A stretch of 39,601 nucleotides of DNA from Bondarzewia mesenterica (taxonomy: Eukaryota; Basidiomycota; Agaricomycetes; Russulales; Bondarzewiaceae). Below, piece by piece: positions 12,228 through 23,738 of the stretch; the stretch's first letter is position 1; every line of letters begins with the position of its first letter. The position numbers and the translations under genes were made by a program. The stretch covers positions 1-39,601 of the forward strand of contig SGPL01000319.1 in NCBI GenBank assembly GCA_004802705.1, written 5' to 3'. A model generated the notes under the pieces. It had not been told where the DNA came from. It did not search any database and saw only the letters and a program-made list of their open reading frames with translations.

Positions 12228-13254
12228 TCACGGCAGGTCTTCCATCCACAGTAACAGTGCTGACAACCCCTTCCACGCACCCTTCTCGTCTTCAACCGCC
12301 AGTGACTTTCCGACACTCACTGAGGTTCCCACAAAGTCAACCTCGCCTCCTTCCCATTCTGCAAACTTGAAAGCACCCCCAGACGCTCCGCTGCACTCGA
12401 GCCCGCCCAACTCTGAACTCTCCCCCCCATCGGCCCCAAGCCCTTCGATCCCTACTCCACCCGTCTCCGACGCCCGGCGCTTTTCGAGCTCACGCTCCAG
12501 AATGGTGCGCACACGATTGACGGCAAGCTGGTCTGGGGTCGACGTGCCGCTCGTTTTCAGGAGATCACACTTGTGCGCTAAAATAAGCAAAGATGGTGGT
12601 GTTTGGGATGGCGGGATGGTCACGAGAGAGTGGAGGACGTGATGCAAGTGTCTGAGTGCTCATTCAACGTGAGGGAGACGCATACGAGACGAGAAGAGTA
12701 CCCACTCTGCAACAGCAGGACTATTTCGCGACACAGTGCTCGCATCGACGACAAACACGACCGCCTTGGCTTGAGGCAGAAATTCGGTGAACTGGTTCCG
12801 AATTCGTGGGTGTCCGGGTATGTCCACCGTAGACACAACCTTGCCATTAGACAAGGCGACTAGTGATGTATTGGCTTGCAGTGACGCATGTGTGGGGAGT
12901 GTGTGCTTGTACACGAGCTTCGCACCTGTGTCAGAAATATACAGCCACGAGCAAAGACATGCACATGTACCGTTGACAAAATGGCTGTCTTGCCCGCATC
13001 TGGGGGACCCACGAATAAGACGGCGCTGCCGCGTGAGCTGGAACTCCTTTTCGCCCAATAGACGATGACTTGAAGAAGGTCAGAAGTAGCCCCGTAGTTG
13101 GTGGAGAATGTTACGGACTCGCTACGAGAAGAGCAACCAACAGTGACGCGCCCAGTAACACGTACGACGATAATTGGAACGAGGGAACAGCAGATGCAAC
13201 TTCGGATGTAAACTCAGGAGTCGAACTATGATATTGTGGAGTTGGAGAGTCCAT
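12228..13254 (-). CDS. SRP102: Signal recognition particle receptor subunit beta
   Basis: ER membrane GTPase that anchors the SRP receptor alpha subunit and helps dock ribosomes for co-translational translocation. Exons 13254-13119, 13068-12971, 12917-12706 and 12651-12228 give 289 residues. An N-terminal membrane anchor (about 30-50, YVLLGASLLVALLVAIIVYW) precedes the GTPase domain: P-loop GPPDAGKT at 66-73, switch motif DIPGH at 110-114, then VVFVVDAS. The G4 position reads HKCD at 175-178 where most GTPases have NKxD. A Gly/Glu/Ser-rich insertion sits in the C-terminal third. The third exon uses the acceptor GCGAAG at 12918, not the nearer CAG, because only that restores frame. No frame breaks. 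Confidence 0.93.
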
Positions 13255-13473
13255 TGCAGAACGTTAGCTTGTCAGTTTCCAGTCAAAAAGTTCTGATCTC
13301 TCCTAACTTCGCTGTCGAGAGTTTATTTGGACTTGTTGAAATCACAAGCTATTGCACAACAGTCGTCAACATCACTGTCACATTTACATAATGCGATCAA
13401 TATCAATTGCCTTTCTTGAAACCGTCCAAATCCTGATCGCAAAATTTCGAGCACCCAGAATGGAAAAATTACT

Positions 13474-13583
13474 AGCCCACCGCGAGGGTCGAACTCGCAG
13501 CCTTCAGATTAAATATGCAGGTTGAGCGCACAGGGACCCGCCTATTAAGAGTCTGACGCTCTATCCGATTGAGCTAGGCGGGC
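13474..13583 (-). tRNA. tRNA-Lys (anticodon CTT) with intron
   Basis: On the minus strand a cloverleaf forms with acceptor stem GCCCGCC/GGTGGGC (one G-T pair), D-arm starting TAGCTCAATCGG, anticodon arm TCAGA-CTCTTAA-TCTGA with anticodon CTT, and T-arm GCGAG-TTCGACC-CTCGC. The anticodon arm is interrupted just 3' of the anticodon by an intron of about 36 nt, the canonical position for nuclear tRNA introns. The internal promoter B box is GAGTTCGACCC. The base after the acceptor stem is T. Confidence 0.92.
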
Positions 13584-13808
13584 ATGTTCAATATGTGCAT
13601 GTTACACTAATATTCCACCGAGCATCATCAAGTTCTACTCTCTACTCATGTTGCAATTCAATTTCATCTTCAATCTTGTCATTCAACGGATTCAAATCAC
13701 ATATACTTTAATCCCATTAACCGATATAAATACGACAATATGTCTGCACAATAAATTAAGCTTTTGCATCATCCTCTGTTCATCCCGCATTGGACAGGGT
13801 CCAACTAA

Positions 13809-15385
13809 TTAGTTGCAAGTGCAGGTCGACACGTCGGCATTCTTTCCAAAGGGACAGGTACCCTCTGTGATGATGTGAGCAAAAAAGCAAATGGTCAGAG
13901 AGGATTATCAGATGCTAGACGGTACACTCACCAGCACCAAAGGCAACAATGCCAGTGTTGGGAGCACCGAAAAGGCCAGGATCAACACCGTCGAGCTGGG
14001 CATTGACAAGGCCTTTGAGCTCGGCGTTCTTGGGCGCCTTTTGGCAAAAGAGGGTCGAAGGGGTGACACCGTTGATGTTGAGAGCATTTCGAGGGTGCTT
14101 CCGGTAAGCAACGGCGTTGGCGATGAGCGCATCCTTGTTCGTAATGCCGGCAGATTTGGCAAAACGTTACCATGGCGTCGGCGTTGTCCTGCTAGAATGT
14201 CAGCGTGATTTATGGCTTTGAACAATGCGTACACTGACCTGCTGAGCGCAAGAGTCGCCGTTGGCGAGCAGCGAGTTGATGCCGGCAATGCCGGCGAGCT
14301 GGACGCAAGGTTGATTGGTCTGGATGTCACCGCCGCTCTTCAAGCAAAGGTCTTGCCAGCTCTGAGCAACAGCGCCGAGATCTGTCTGAGCGATACGCTT
14401 CGCGATGCTCAGGGCAGGGGTGGTGTTGCGCTTCTTCCCCTTTGCAGCGCAGGCAGGGGGGGAAGTAGCACGCCTGTCAACTCGTGTTAGAAAAGGCATT
14501 CAATTATCAATGAACCGGATGCGACTCACTTCTGAGGAGCAGGCTCACGCTTGCCAAGGAGACCGCCGGTAACGCCAGTGTTTGTGATACGAGCGGTAGC
14601 GTCCGCCTCGGTGTCACAGGTGATGCTGGAGTCAGGATGAGCACATGAATCACACTCCAACGAGGCAATGCAAGTACCTCGTTCCGGGAGAGTTGACCAA
14701 GGGAAGGGCAAAGCACTTGAGGCCACCCGAGCAAGGAAAGGTGACAAACTGGCCGTTGGCGCATTGAGCAAATTCGCCGTTGATGCAAGCATTCTCACCG
14801 CTCGTGCAAGACGAGGATGTGGAAAGGCTCTGGAATTTGAGGTTCAATCCCTGGGCATCGATGCCATTCTGCGTGGTGAACGCAGCACGGCGAGCACTTT
14901 AGCTAAGAGTCAGAAAAGAACATTCGGGCAGTTTACAGTCACGACAATAAACCTACAGGACGGGGACATTGCGCTTTCCAAAGAGGCCTCCAGCAGCACC
15001 AGTGGCGGCGATGCGGTTAGTGGCATCGGCCTCAGTGTCGCAGGTAATGCTGTAAAAAGCTAGAGTCAAAAAAGTAGAACAGAAAAACCATTTCAAAATC
15101 TTACCTCGTTCCGGGAGAGTTGACAAGAGGCAGAGCAAAGCATTGAAGACCGGAGGCACATTGAGTGACGGAGAATGTGCCTCCAATACACTGAGCAAAG
15201 CCGCCATTGACACAGGCGTTGTCGCCGTCTGTGCAAGGCGAGTTGGTGGAAAGCTCCTGAAATTGGGCGTTCAATGCCTGGGCATCTTGACCATTCTGCT
15301 GGGTGAAAGCTGCACGACGGCCAAGAGTACTGGCAGAGACGAGGGCAGCGAGAGAGAGAGGAAAAACGAAAGCGTTGAAGTACAT
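13809..15385 (-). CDS. Secreted protein with two CBM19-like modules
   Basis: Predicted extracellular or cell-wall protein. Exons 15385-15105, 15049-14957, 14896-14678, 14625-14530, 14473-14239, 14188-13932 and 13864-13809 give 411 residues if one base is dropped from the A4 run at 14161-14164. A signal peptide (MYFNAFVFPLSLAALVSA) is followed by two copies of a six-cysteine module with motifs ACVNGGFAQC, LQCFALPLVNSPGT and SITCDTEADA. Each module is cut by an intron at the same codon (GT/SI), which points to duplication of a module with its intron. A different Cys-containing domain ends in CPFGKNADVSTCTCN. Dibasic KR/RR sites separate the modules. The module resembles the fungal chitin-binding CBM19; a chitin or wall role is inferred. 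A TATA box lies about 180 nt upstream. Confidence 0.85.
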
Positions 15386-17160
15386 TGTGATGGTGTGTCG
15401 TGAGTTTACGGTCAACGTGAAGTTGGGATGCACAAGTGACGAGATGCGGCCAAGCGCAGAAACCAAGGAATGTCAAAATTTACGGGGAAAAAAGAACGAG
15501 AGAGCAGCCGGGCTCGAAGATCGTCAATGAGGCAGAACCTGGCCATTATCCGAAGAGGAGGGAGCCCTTTTATACCTTGCTCAATTTCCTTGGCCATGGT
15601 GGATGGAACATGAGTGCGCGCGCGTGAGTGGCTGATTTGAGATCCGACGAGGCTGTGTTCCATCAGATTGGCCGCATTTTCTCAAGGTGAAACTTGATGG
15701 TGTTCACTTGTGGTCAACTGATAACAGATCCTGTTTCTTTTTGACATTCGCTGGATTAGATGCTCTGCTTCTTTTTTCGAGACATTGACTTCCAGGAGCT
15801 TCCAGGTTTGGCCACTTCAGTTCAAAACCACATCGTAGCCTTTGCTCCAGTGGCTCAACTAAGTGATAGTTACTGTTCGAATCAAGGGGAAATCAGCGCC
15901 ATTCGATTTATCAAAGATAATAATCAAAAGCTTTGATCCGCATTCCCCTCTGGTCTGAGACTAGTTCTTCATCGCATCGCATATGCGATTTTCACCTATT
16001 GGCATGGAATCTCCGCTTGATGCTAGCGCTGCCATCAAAGGCTTGGCTGTGATGAGATGCGACGCGTATGCACTGTACGCTTGCCGCCCTGACGAAATTT
16101 CGCTGTTCACCCTCCTCCAACTCGAGCTCGGAATTACACTCATCGGCGGTGTGTGCTTACTCGAACAAGTCTCCCGGCCTCAGCCTGAGCCCCTGACACC
16201 GTCGCCATCATCGTGTCACTCAGGATCATATCAGACGTGCACCAAATTTTTTTTTGATGTGTTATGTACTGGGAATCACATCAATCTCGGATTCACCAGT
16301 CACGATTCAGGACCAGTGTGGTTTTTTTGATTTATTATTGGCTTGGTTGGTGCAGAATAACAAAACATAACCTCACAGGTGAGTAGCAAATTGATGCCCT
16401 GCTTGCAGTCACTCGACCTCCGCGCTGACGGTAGTAAAGACTAAGAGCAGCAACGAGCCCGCGTTTCAACAAGTGATCAGCTCGAGATACGCAAGAAAAT
16501 ATTCCCGATAAACGGTCAGACAAGGTAAGATCTATCATACACTCCCACTGCCAGTGTGCCCCTTGTCAACCGCTCTTCCTGATGATCATATGCGGGTACT
16601 AGAGCTCGAGTCTCCAGCGGTAGTGAATTCATCTCCTCGCCGGAGCTTCGAGGGGATTTCGGCGACGACTAACAAATTCTGTGTCATGTAAATGTATCAG
16701 ATCAGCACCCGACTTGCCCTCAAATCACACAATCAGAGACTCGTACCGCAAGTCGTTGCGACAAGGTACATATAATGAGAATTGCGGCTCAAAACGCAGG
16801 AAGGGGTCAACAAATCGTTGCAGTTTGTATCAAATTACCAATGAATCACAGAGATGATGGGTTCAAAGTGTCGAAATTCCTTCAAAACATGTGAATAGGA
16901 CATCCTGATTCCTTATTTCCTTCACCGCGTCCCCCAAGATAAATGCACGAGCATACCAGTTCATAACCAGATCATCCGAATTGATGGCTCAGGCACGTGA
17001 CAGCCCTAATGAGCAAAAATCTCAGGCTCCGTTGGACGATTTGAACGTGCACAGATTCAAAAATTATCAAAGGCTTGAGCTTGGGGATACAGTGAGTGGA
17101 ATCATGGTATAGATTCAAGGCGACGCTTTCTAACGATATTACTTGTACAACTTGCAAAAG
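15386..17160. other. Intergenic region between divergent genes
   Basis: This 1.8-kb region separates the minus-strand secreted-protein gene from plus-strand UTP21 and holds both promoters. An open frame at 15983-16330 (plus) has a hydrophobic stretch (ISLFTLLQLELGITLIGGV) but no recognisable family or partner exon; it may be chance or a remnant. No RNA gene, terminal repeat or transposase motif is visible. Confidence 0.45.
15566..15574 (-). promoter_or_regulatory. TATA box of the CBM19-like secreted protein gene
   Basis: The minus strand reads TATAAAAGG about 180 nt upstream of the start codon at 15385, in a typical place for a strongly expressed fungal gene with a leader of roughly 130-150 nt. 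No expression data are available. Confidence 0.6.
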
Positions 17161-20100
17161 ATGGTAGCTGTCATCGCTGCTGATGATCCAGGATCCCGTA
17201 GTCCACCTCCTCGCAAACGTATTCGTCCTTTGTCTTCAGAGCCCGTAAAAAACTCCCCAAAAGCAAGCAGTTACCGCCTGTTTGCCCCTTTCCGTGCACT
17301 TGGACTCATCACCAACCATGTGCCATTTGCTCTCCAAGCGCGCTCCTACAAGGGCTCCACGGACGGCCCTCGAATTCACCTGTTAACATGTCTCGGGAAG
17401 TCATGGGCGTTGTGGGAGGCAGGCAAGATGGGTTTGCTGTTTGTCGGTGAGTAAGTATCCTCTAAAAGTATATAGACACCAATGGAGGGTCAACGGTGCT
17501 GTTCGGTTAGGGCCTGACGCTGCAGAGCCAATATCAAGCATGATTATGGATGGCGATGCAGTCTGGATTGCCGCTGGGTCTCATATAGTAAAGTATCTAC
17601 GTGGAAAGGAGGTGAACCTTGTTCTTTCCTCCGTGCTTGCTCAAAAATTTAAGTTGTTAATGTTTAGGCTACCCATTTGACAAATCCTTTCGGAACATCC
17701 ATTGTATCCATCCTCGTGTTTGGATCTCAATTATTGGCACTGACGGATGACGGAGGGAGATTGCTTTTGTGGGACACGTTGGAAGAAGGTGTGTTCTATC
17801 GCCTTCATCATCACTTAGTAACCTCGACAAATCATTATTCTACAAAACACAGTGTTTCAGTCCGAAATCCAATTTGAGCATGGATTCGTTGCCACGCATA
17901 TGCTGCATCCAGCCACATATCTAAACAAAATCCTAGTCGCGAGTAGCGACGGGAGGTTGCAGCTGTGGAACATTCGATCACAGTCAGTATCTCGCAGTTT
18001 CCCAGTCATACTCTCGTCTGACTTGTAAATAATACAGAACGTGCATCCATCATTTTTCCTCTAACGCATTGAGTTCTTCGGCATCAAATGCATCGACAGC
18101 AATTACGGCGCTTGCCCAGTCGCCTGCTATTGATGTAGTCGGTATTGGTTTTGCATCAGGAGAGATCTCTCTACATGACATCCGAGCTGATGAGAGGCTT
18201 ATGCGAATATTCATGCGTGAGGGAGGGGTAAGGGCTCTGAGCTTCCGAACTGGTATGCCTCCCCTTTCTTTGAGTCAAATGGTTTTGGAAACGAAGCTAA
18301 TACCATCTGGGTCAGATGGACACCCAGTGCTAGCATCTGCGTCCCAGTCTGGTCACATATCTCTGTGGGACCTGAGTGCGAATGGCCGCCTCTTGCACAC
18401 TGTGCGAGGTGCGCATGACGAGGCGATTACCGCGTTGGAGTGGATACCTGGTCAACCAGTGCTTGTCAGCTCGGGCGAAGACAACAGTGTGAAGGTATGG
18501 CGCTCTAATTGGCTTGCCGGACCGGTCTGATGTATCTTTGATATAGCAATGGCTCTTTGATTCACCGACGTCTGCCCCTCGGTTACTCAAGTATCGTTCT
18601 GGTCACCACACTCCTCCACATCTAATCCGTTATTACGGCGAGGATGGTAAACAACTGCTTACTGCGTCAAGGGACCGCAGTCTACGTTGCACCTCGGTCG
18701 TCCGGGACTCGCGGTCGTTTGAGCTATCTCAAGGTTTGTTTCTATGTTTAGAGCTCAATCTCGTGTTGCTCATGGTCTTCTCAGGTTCCTTAACAAAAAA
18801 AGGCATCAACGCTTTCAGTACCCATAGCTTCTCTTAAACTTCCACCTATCACCGCCATATCTTACTCTACGACACGATGGAAAGATTGGGATAGTATTAT
18901 GACAGCTCACACAGATGAGCCCTTTGCCAGAACTTGGAATATGCTACAAAAGAAAAAGGGCAGTCACACTCTCGGTTTTGAAAGCAATGGTAGGGGTAAG
19001 ACTATTGGCTCTGTAAAGGTAGATCCATCTGCTTGCATTCTCTATTTTTCCCCCATGTGCCATTTAATGATATGGACTCTAGGCCGTCTGTGTATCCATG
19101 TGTGGTAATTTTGGCCTTGCGAGTTCCTCGACAGGCGCCATCGTCATGTGGAATATGCAGTCTGGTATGCAACGTAAAACTTTCAGCATAGGTCCTTGTC
19201 CGCCCGAGGTTGCGAGCAAGTTCCGTCCTCCGCCAGGGAAGAAGAAAAGCCAGGAGAGGAGTGTGACCGGTCTTACTACCGATGCATTGAACCGTGTCGT
19301 TATTGCGAGTACATTGGATGGAACAATCAACGTACGCGAATCACATCTGTCGATCCAGTCTTGAGTTACGGGTGTGCTTGATTGACGAACATGTTTTTTT
19401 TTCTGCATAGTTTTTCGACTTCCACTCCACAAACTTAGACAAAATTCTGGTTCTCCCGACCGCCATCGTTTCCATCACATTACACAGAGATTCTGGTCTT
19501 CTTGCTGCGATCTGCGATGATCTTCTAGTCCGTTTGATTGATATCGAGACGCGAAGGGTTGTTCGAGAGTTCGGGGGGTTCAGTGGCCGTGTCTTGGACC
19601 TTGTATGCGTTCTCAATTCTTCGAGAGATGCCTCCATACTTATTGTCTGCACACTCCAGACATTTTCTCCAGATTCAAGATGGTTGATCGTCACGTCCTT
19701 GGACTCTGTCATCCGAACATTCGATATACCGACTGGTCGCCTCATTGATGCTTTCCGAACGTCCAGTGTTGCTACTAGCATTTCGTTTTCGCCTACAGGC
19801 GATTTCCTTGCTACAGCGCACGTGGATAGCGTGGGTGTATATCTCTGGTGAGCACATATCTCATTTGATAGTTTCTAAGTTCCGTGATGTATTCATGTTA
19901 CATGGGATGGTAGGGCTAATCGTGCGCAGTACTCGGACGTGTCATTCCATAGTGTCACAGAAGAGGAGATTGCGAATGTTGCTCTTCCGTCGATGCAGGC
20001 AGGAACAGACGACGAAGGTGATGAACCATGGGTTTTTGTCCGTTTGCGCATCCTGACGATAGTGTGTAGCACTGGATTCATTATCTGCCCTACCGGTGGA

Positions 20101-20861
20101 AACCCTCTCGCAAAATCTCTTCGCGACTCCTCCGAACCTCGATGGCGACCTTGTCACACTGACGCTTCTGCCTCGTTCTCGATGGCAAACGCTGTTGAAT
20201 CTGGAAGTCATTCAGGCGAGGGTCTTTCACAACTCCACAAGATACTCTTCTTACGAAGTCTCCGATTTGTTTAGCAACGCAACAAACCGAAAGAGCCGCC
20301 CAAGCCCCCGGAGCAGGCGCCGTTCTTTTTGCCCACCCTTCCAGGAGTGGAGCAGAGGTTTGCTCTCGAGCAGAAGAAGGAAGACAAGTCCAAAGAGCCT
20401 ACTCGGAGACTTAAAAAGGCAGCAGCAGATACTGAAAGCGTTTTCTTCAAAAAACTCTCCGAAGAAGACAGAGGAGGCAACTGTGAGCAATTCATTTTGT
20501 TTGTCCTTTTCTTCCAACCCGTTGAGGCTTGAATCTTCAAGACGAGCTGTTTTTCAGCTACACCAAGGCGCTGTCACCAGCTGCCATAGACCTTGAGTTG
20601 CGTTCCCTCGTGACTCTCGATGCCCTCCAGCTCTTCCTTCACGCCCTCACCCAACGACTGCGCTCGCACCGCGATTTCGAAGCAGTGCAAACGTATCTGA
20701 ATGTCTTCTTGCGTATGCATGGCGATGTTCTGATTGCCAACGTGGAAGTCAGAAGGGATTTAGAAACGTTGCTGGAGATACAGAAGCGAGAGAGCGATCG
20801 CGTTTTGGAGTTGATTGCCTCGTCATTGGGCACCCTGGCATTTGTCAGGGACACGCTGTAG
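17161..20861 (+). CDS. UTP21: U3 snoRNP component Utp21 (WDR36 homologue)
   Basis: WD40 protein of the UTP-B subcomplex of the 90S pre-ribosome, needed in the nucleolus for 18S rRNA processing. Fourteen exons fit: 17161-17446, 17511-17611, 17668-17788, 17853-17982, 18038-18252, 18316-18494, 18547-18733, 18785-19018, 19083-19331, 19411-19602, 19660-19847, 19914-20017, 20070-20215, and 20275-20482 joined to a last exon 20542-20861. The total is about 952 residues, matching yeast Utp21 and human WDR36. WD blades are visible (GRLLLWDT, GHISLWDLSANG, GEDNSVKQW), then the C-terminal Utp21 domain (NKPKEPP, PFFLPTLPG, ELIASSLGTLAFVRDTL). The A7 run at 18795-18801 is one base too long for the frame. 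The intron at 18253-18315 is 63 nt and free of stops. The intron after 20215 appears to start with GC. Confidence 0.95.
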
Positions 20862-21161
20862 ATGCGCAGGTAAATAATTTTACGACTGGGCTAGCGCCGA
20901 GATCTGTGAGATCTGAACTCGCATTATGAAAGTTTTCTGCATTCAAATGACAGGATATCAGAGTCAGACTACTGGAGGAAATTTACTTTTGACCTTCGCG
21001 ATCGATCACGTGGGTAGATACTTTAGTCATGTGATGATATCGGCAAATATACCTCGCCCGAGTTGTCCGAGTCGCTTTTGCGACTGCGCGTATTCTCCGG
21101 ATTCCATAATTCTCAAGTTCAGGCTCTCCATCATTGGTACGGACAATCATAGGGAGGCGGC
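20862..21161. other. Short intergenic spacer
   Basis: Three hundred nucleotides between UTP21 and the next plus-strand gene. It should hold the UTP21 3' end and the downstream gene's promoter. No structured element is apparent. Confidence 0.35.
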
Positions 21162-22033
21162 ATGGATCAATCAACGCCAATAACCGTTGCTATAGGAACA
21201 ATTGCTTCATGCGAGTTCGTCTTTCTTGGAAGAAATACTCACCAGAAACACGCTCACCTTTCAACGTCCAGCTGTATCAGGTGCGATAGTCGCAGGATTG
21301 TATGCCCTCGTAAGACGTAGAGGGCAGGTAATCGCCACTATCTTCGCAAACATCTTCAGCTGTCAACTGTGGAATTGCCGGAGCTACGTTCTTCAGTGGG
21401 TAATCCAGTCTTCGCAAGCTCGAAACTCACACTCATGCTCTTGGACTGCAGGTGTTCGAGAGTATGTCGTGAGCCCCGCTCTTATATCAACTCTGCCGCA
21501 GAAACAGTATGTGCGGCGAAGACGACAGCTCGAAGCTGCCCAGTCAGGTGCGGAGGCGTCTCGGACGCAGCTGACGTGGTGGGATGTGCGGACGCATAGC
21601 TTGCCAGACTCCTTTGTGAGTGGTGGATTTACAGGCAGTGTTCTGAATACATGGAAGCGTGAGTCTTTTTTTTTCTGGACTGGTCCATGGTCTCAGTTCA
21701 TGGATAGGTGGGAGCCGAGGGGCGCTCCCGGGTCTTACCATTGGCGCTGTCGGCTGTTCTCTTGTCCAGCTGTTGTACAACGAGCTGCAGGTTCAGCGAG
21801 TGAAATACGTGTCACGGAAGCTGCAAGTTGTTGCACCCGTCGTACAGCAGGATCCCGTCGACCCTCCTGAACCAAAACGTCCGCTAAGCGAGCGGGTAAT
21901 GGGTCTCATCGGGTTGAAGAAGTTGTCTGACGAACAGTACCTTGCAAAAATGAAGAACGATAGGGAGATTTGTCTCCGGAGGATTGCAGAGCTCGAGAAA
22001 ATACAAGAGGAGGAAGAGAAGGGTAGATCGTAG
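21162..22033 (+). CDS. Predicted mitochondrial Tim17/22-like membrane protein
   Basis: Exons 21162-21309, 21360-21399, 21452-21658 and 21708-22033 give about 239 residues if one base is removed in exon 1 (T3 at 21222-21224), which also makes the 148-nt exon divisible by three. Hydrophobic glycine-rich stretches (PAVSGAIVAGLYAL; VSGGFTGSVLNTWKRGGSRG; PGLTIGAVGCSLVQLLYNE) resemble the glycine-zipper helices of the Tim17/22/23 family. The C-terminus is charged and helical, with SDEQYLAKMKND and AELEKIQEEEEKGRS. The gene call is solid because phases and splice sites agree; membership in the import-channel family and mitochondrial location are inference. The stop lies 81 nt from the stop of the convergent WD40 gene. 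Confidence 0.7.
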
Positions 22034-22114
22034 CGCTTTTGATCATTCCATCAGACTTGCATACGTCTTCGAGTACCTCATCGTACTCCATTCCCTGTTC
22101 TGTCTGGAATATCA

Positions 22115-23583
22115 TCATCCAGCTACAGGCGCGTCCGTTGGGTTTTCCTCATGCTCAATCCGCCACATCTCTACGAGCCCTTTCCCTTGCTTGTCGAAGC
22201 CTCCAATGGTGATCCAACCGCTGTAAGCGGCCATAGCATTCACTTTGGCAAGGCCCATAGCACTTGTGGTCCAAACCGTTTCAATGGTCAGTGTACCGGA
22301 GTCATCACCAGCACGAGATATCATATGCTGGGTGATAGTTCCAAGTAGGGTGCACGTTATCAGAGTTGTTGGGTTAAGGAATGCACTGTCGACGCGTTTG
22401 GTCAGAATTTCGCATAACAGCGGGGGAATTTTGCAACTTACAGGTCTACAACAGGACCCTCTGCAATTTTGAATGCAAAACTTAAGTCTCCCCTTAGACC
22501 TTCCCATTTGCGACTCCTTTTCTTTTTTCCTGAGACTGCACTCGGTCTCTTCTCGCCTCCGGCACCAAGCCATAACTGGCCATCGGCAGTACCTGCAGCG
22601 AGGATACCGGTTGTGGACATGTCTATTGCAAGAACAAAAGGCGGGGAGAGTGATACACCTGATGATGGTGGAAGGGCAGCTAGAAACTCATCTTGTCAGT
22701 GTTTCATGAACAATTCTTGAAGTCAGACGTACCGAAGTCAAAGCGCGACAGAACGGTGCCCTGGTTCAAGTCGAAATGAAGCAGAGCAGAATCGTATCCA
22801 CCACTGACTATTTCTCCCGGACGATCAGGAATGAAAGCAACTGATCCACATATCTAGAAGAATGAAATGAACATCATGAACGCTCCATCTAGAATATGAG
22901 TACAGGCACACTGCGCAGAGCTTACATTGTTATGTTGAAGCTTCATTCGAGATATTTTCTTGGTTGTAAGATCAACGATGCCGACTGTTCCGCTATCGGT
23001 GCTAAATGCGAGGCGTTTTTCATTTGAATCCAACGCAATCTGACTGATGACACTCAGCAGCTAGAAAGGCGGATTTTGTTTTTTCAGCCGCATCCCTACC
23101 TGATTCAATAGGTCTTCATCATCCTCAGCGAGATCGAGCGTATTTGAAGCATCAACCACCGATAAGATCATTTTGGGGTTTGCTATGTCAAACGACAATA
23201 TCTATGGGACATCAGATGCGGGTTTGATACTGTTTGATAATTGCCAGAAAACGGAGACATACGCGTCGTCCACATGCGAGCCATACGCCCAACTCACTCC
23301 CCTTTTTCTTTGAGCAAGCGATGGAAGATATTTCAGCCCCCAATCCGCGAATTGCTTTTACTACCTTGATTTCTGGTGGACGATAGATACGGACGCTCCC
23401 GTCACCTGCAACGTAAGGACAGATTCCGTATCAGCAAGTAATTCGAAATTTGTACATTTCGCGTTTACCTGAACCAGCATAAAGATAGTTTGATGAAGCA
23501 TGAGACATTGCGGTTACATGAGGGGGAACGCGCAGAATATTTTGTAGAAAAGGCGCGGTTGTTGCGTCTGAACTGATGGCCAT
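22115..23583 (-). CDS. WD40 repeat protein, WDR53-like
   Basis: Seven exons (23583-23469, 23405-23263, 23201-23100, 23039-22926, 22853-22733, 22679-22442, 22385-22115) give 367 residues with perfect phase. WD-like blades are visible as YLYAGSGDGSVRIY, LAFSTDSGTVGIVDL, EIVSGGYDSALLHFD, TGILAAGTADGQLWLG and the last blade GWITIGGFDKQGKGLVEMW, consistent with one beta-propeller. A Lys/Arg-rich loop (SGKKKRSRKW) lies in the C-terminal half and could act in nuclear localisation. Overall length and blade order resemble WDR53-type proteins, a poorly studied family linked to Cul4-type ligases in animals; a precise role cannot be read from sequence. It shares a 238-bp divergent promoter region with the glutamine synthetase-like gene. 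Confidence 0.8.
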
Positions 23584-23738
23584 GGTCGACGCTGGCGGCC
23601 GCGGTCAACGATCGTAGGAAATTATTCATTCTTTTGACCTCTTATCTTATCTCAAGGCCCTTCTCTTTCGTCATCCCGTATCCCGTGAACCTCTTCCGAA
23701 CCCATATATGACCTGCCTACTTATCCTTTCTCCATTCG

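Noticed and set aside
15983..16330. 115-codon plus-strand frame with a hydrophobic segment
   Set aside because: No recognisable family, no partner exons and no neighbouring evidence of expression; kept only as a note in the intergenic entry.
21360..21399. A 32-nt intron (21328-21359) in the Tim17/22-like gene
   Set aside because: Too short for fungal splicing; the donor at 21310 gives a normal 50-nt intron in the same phase.
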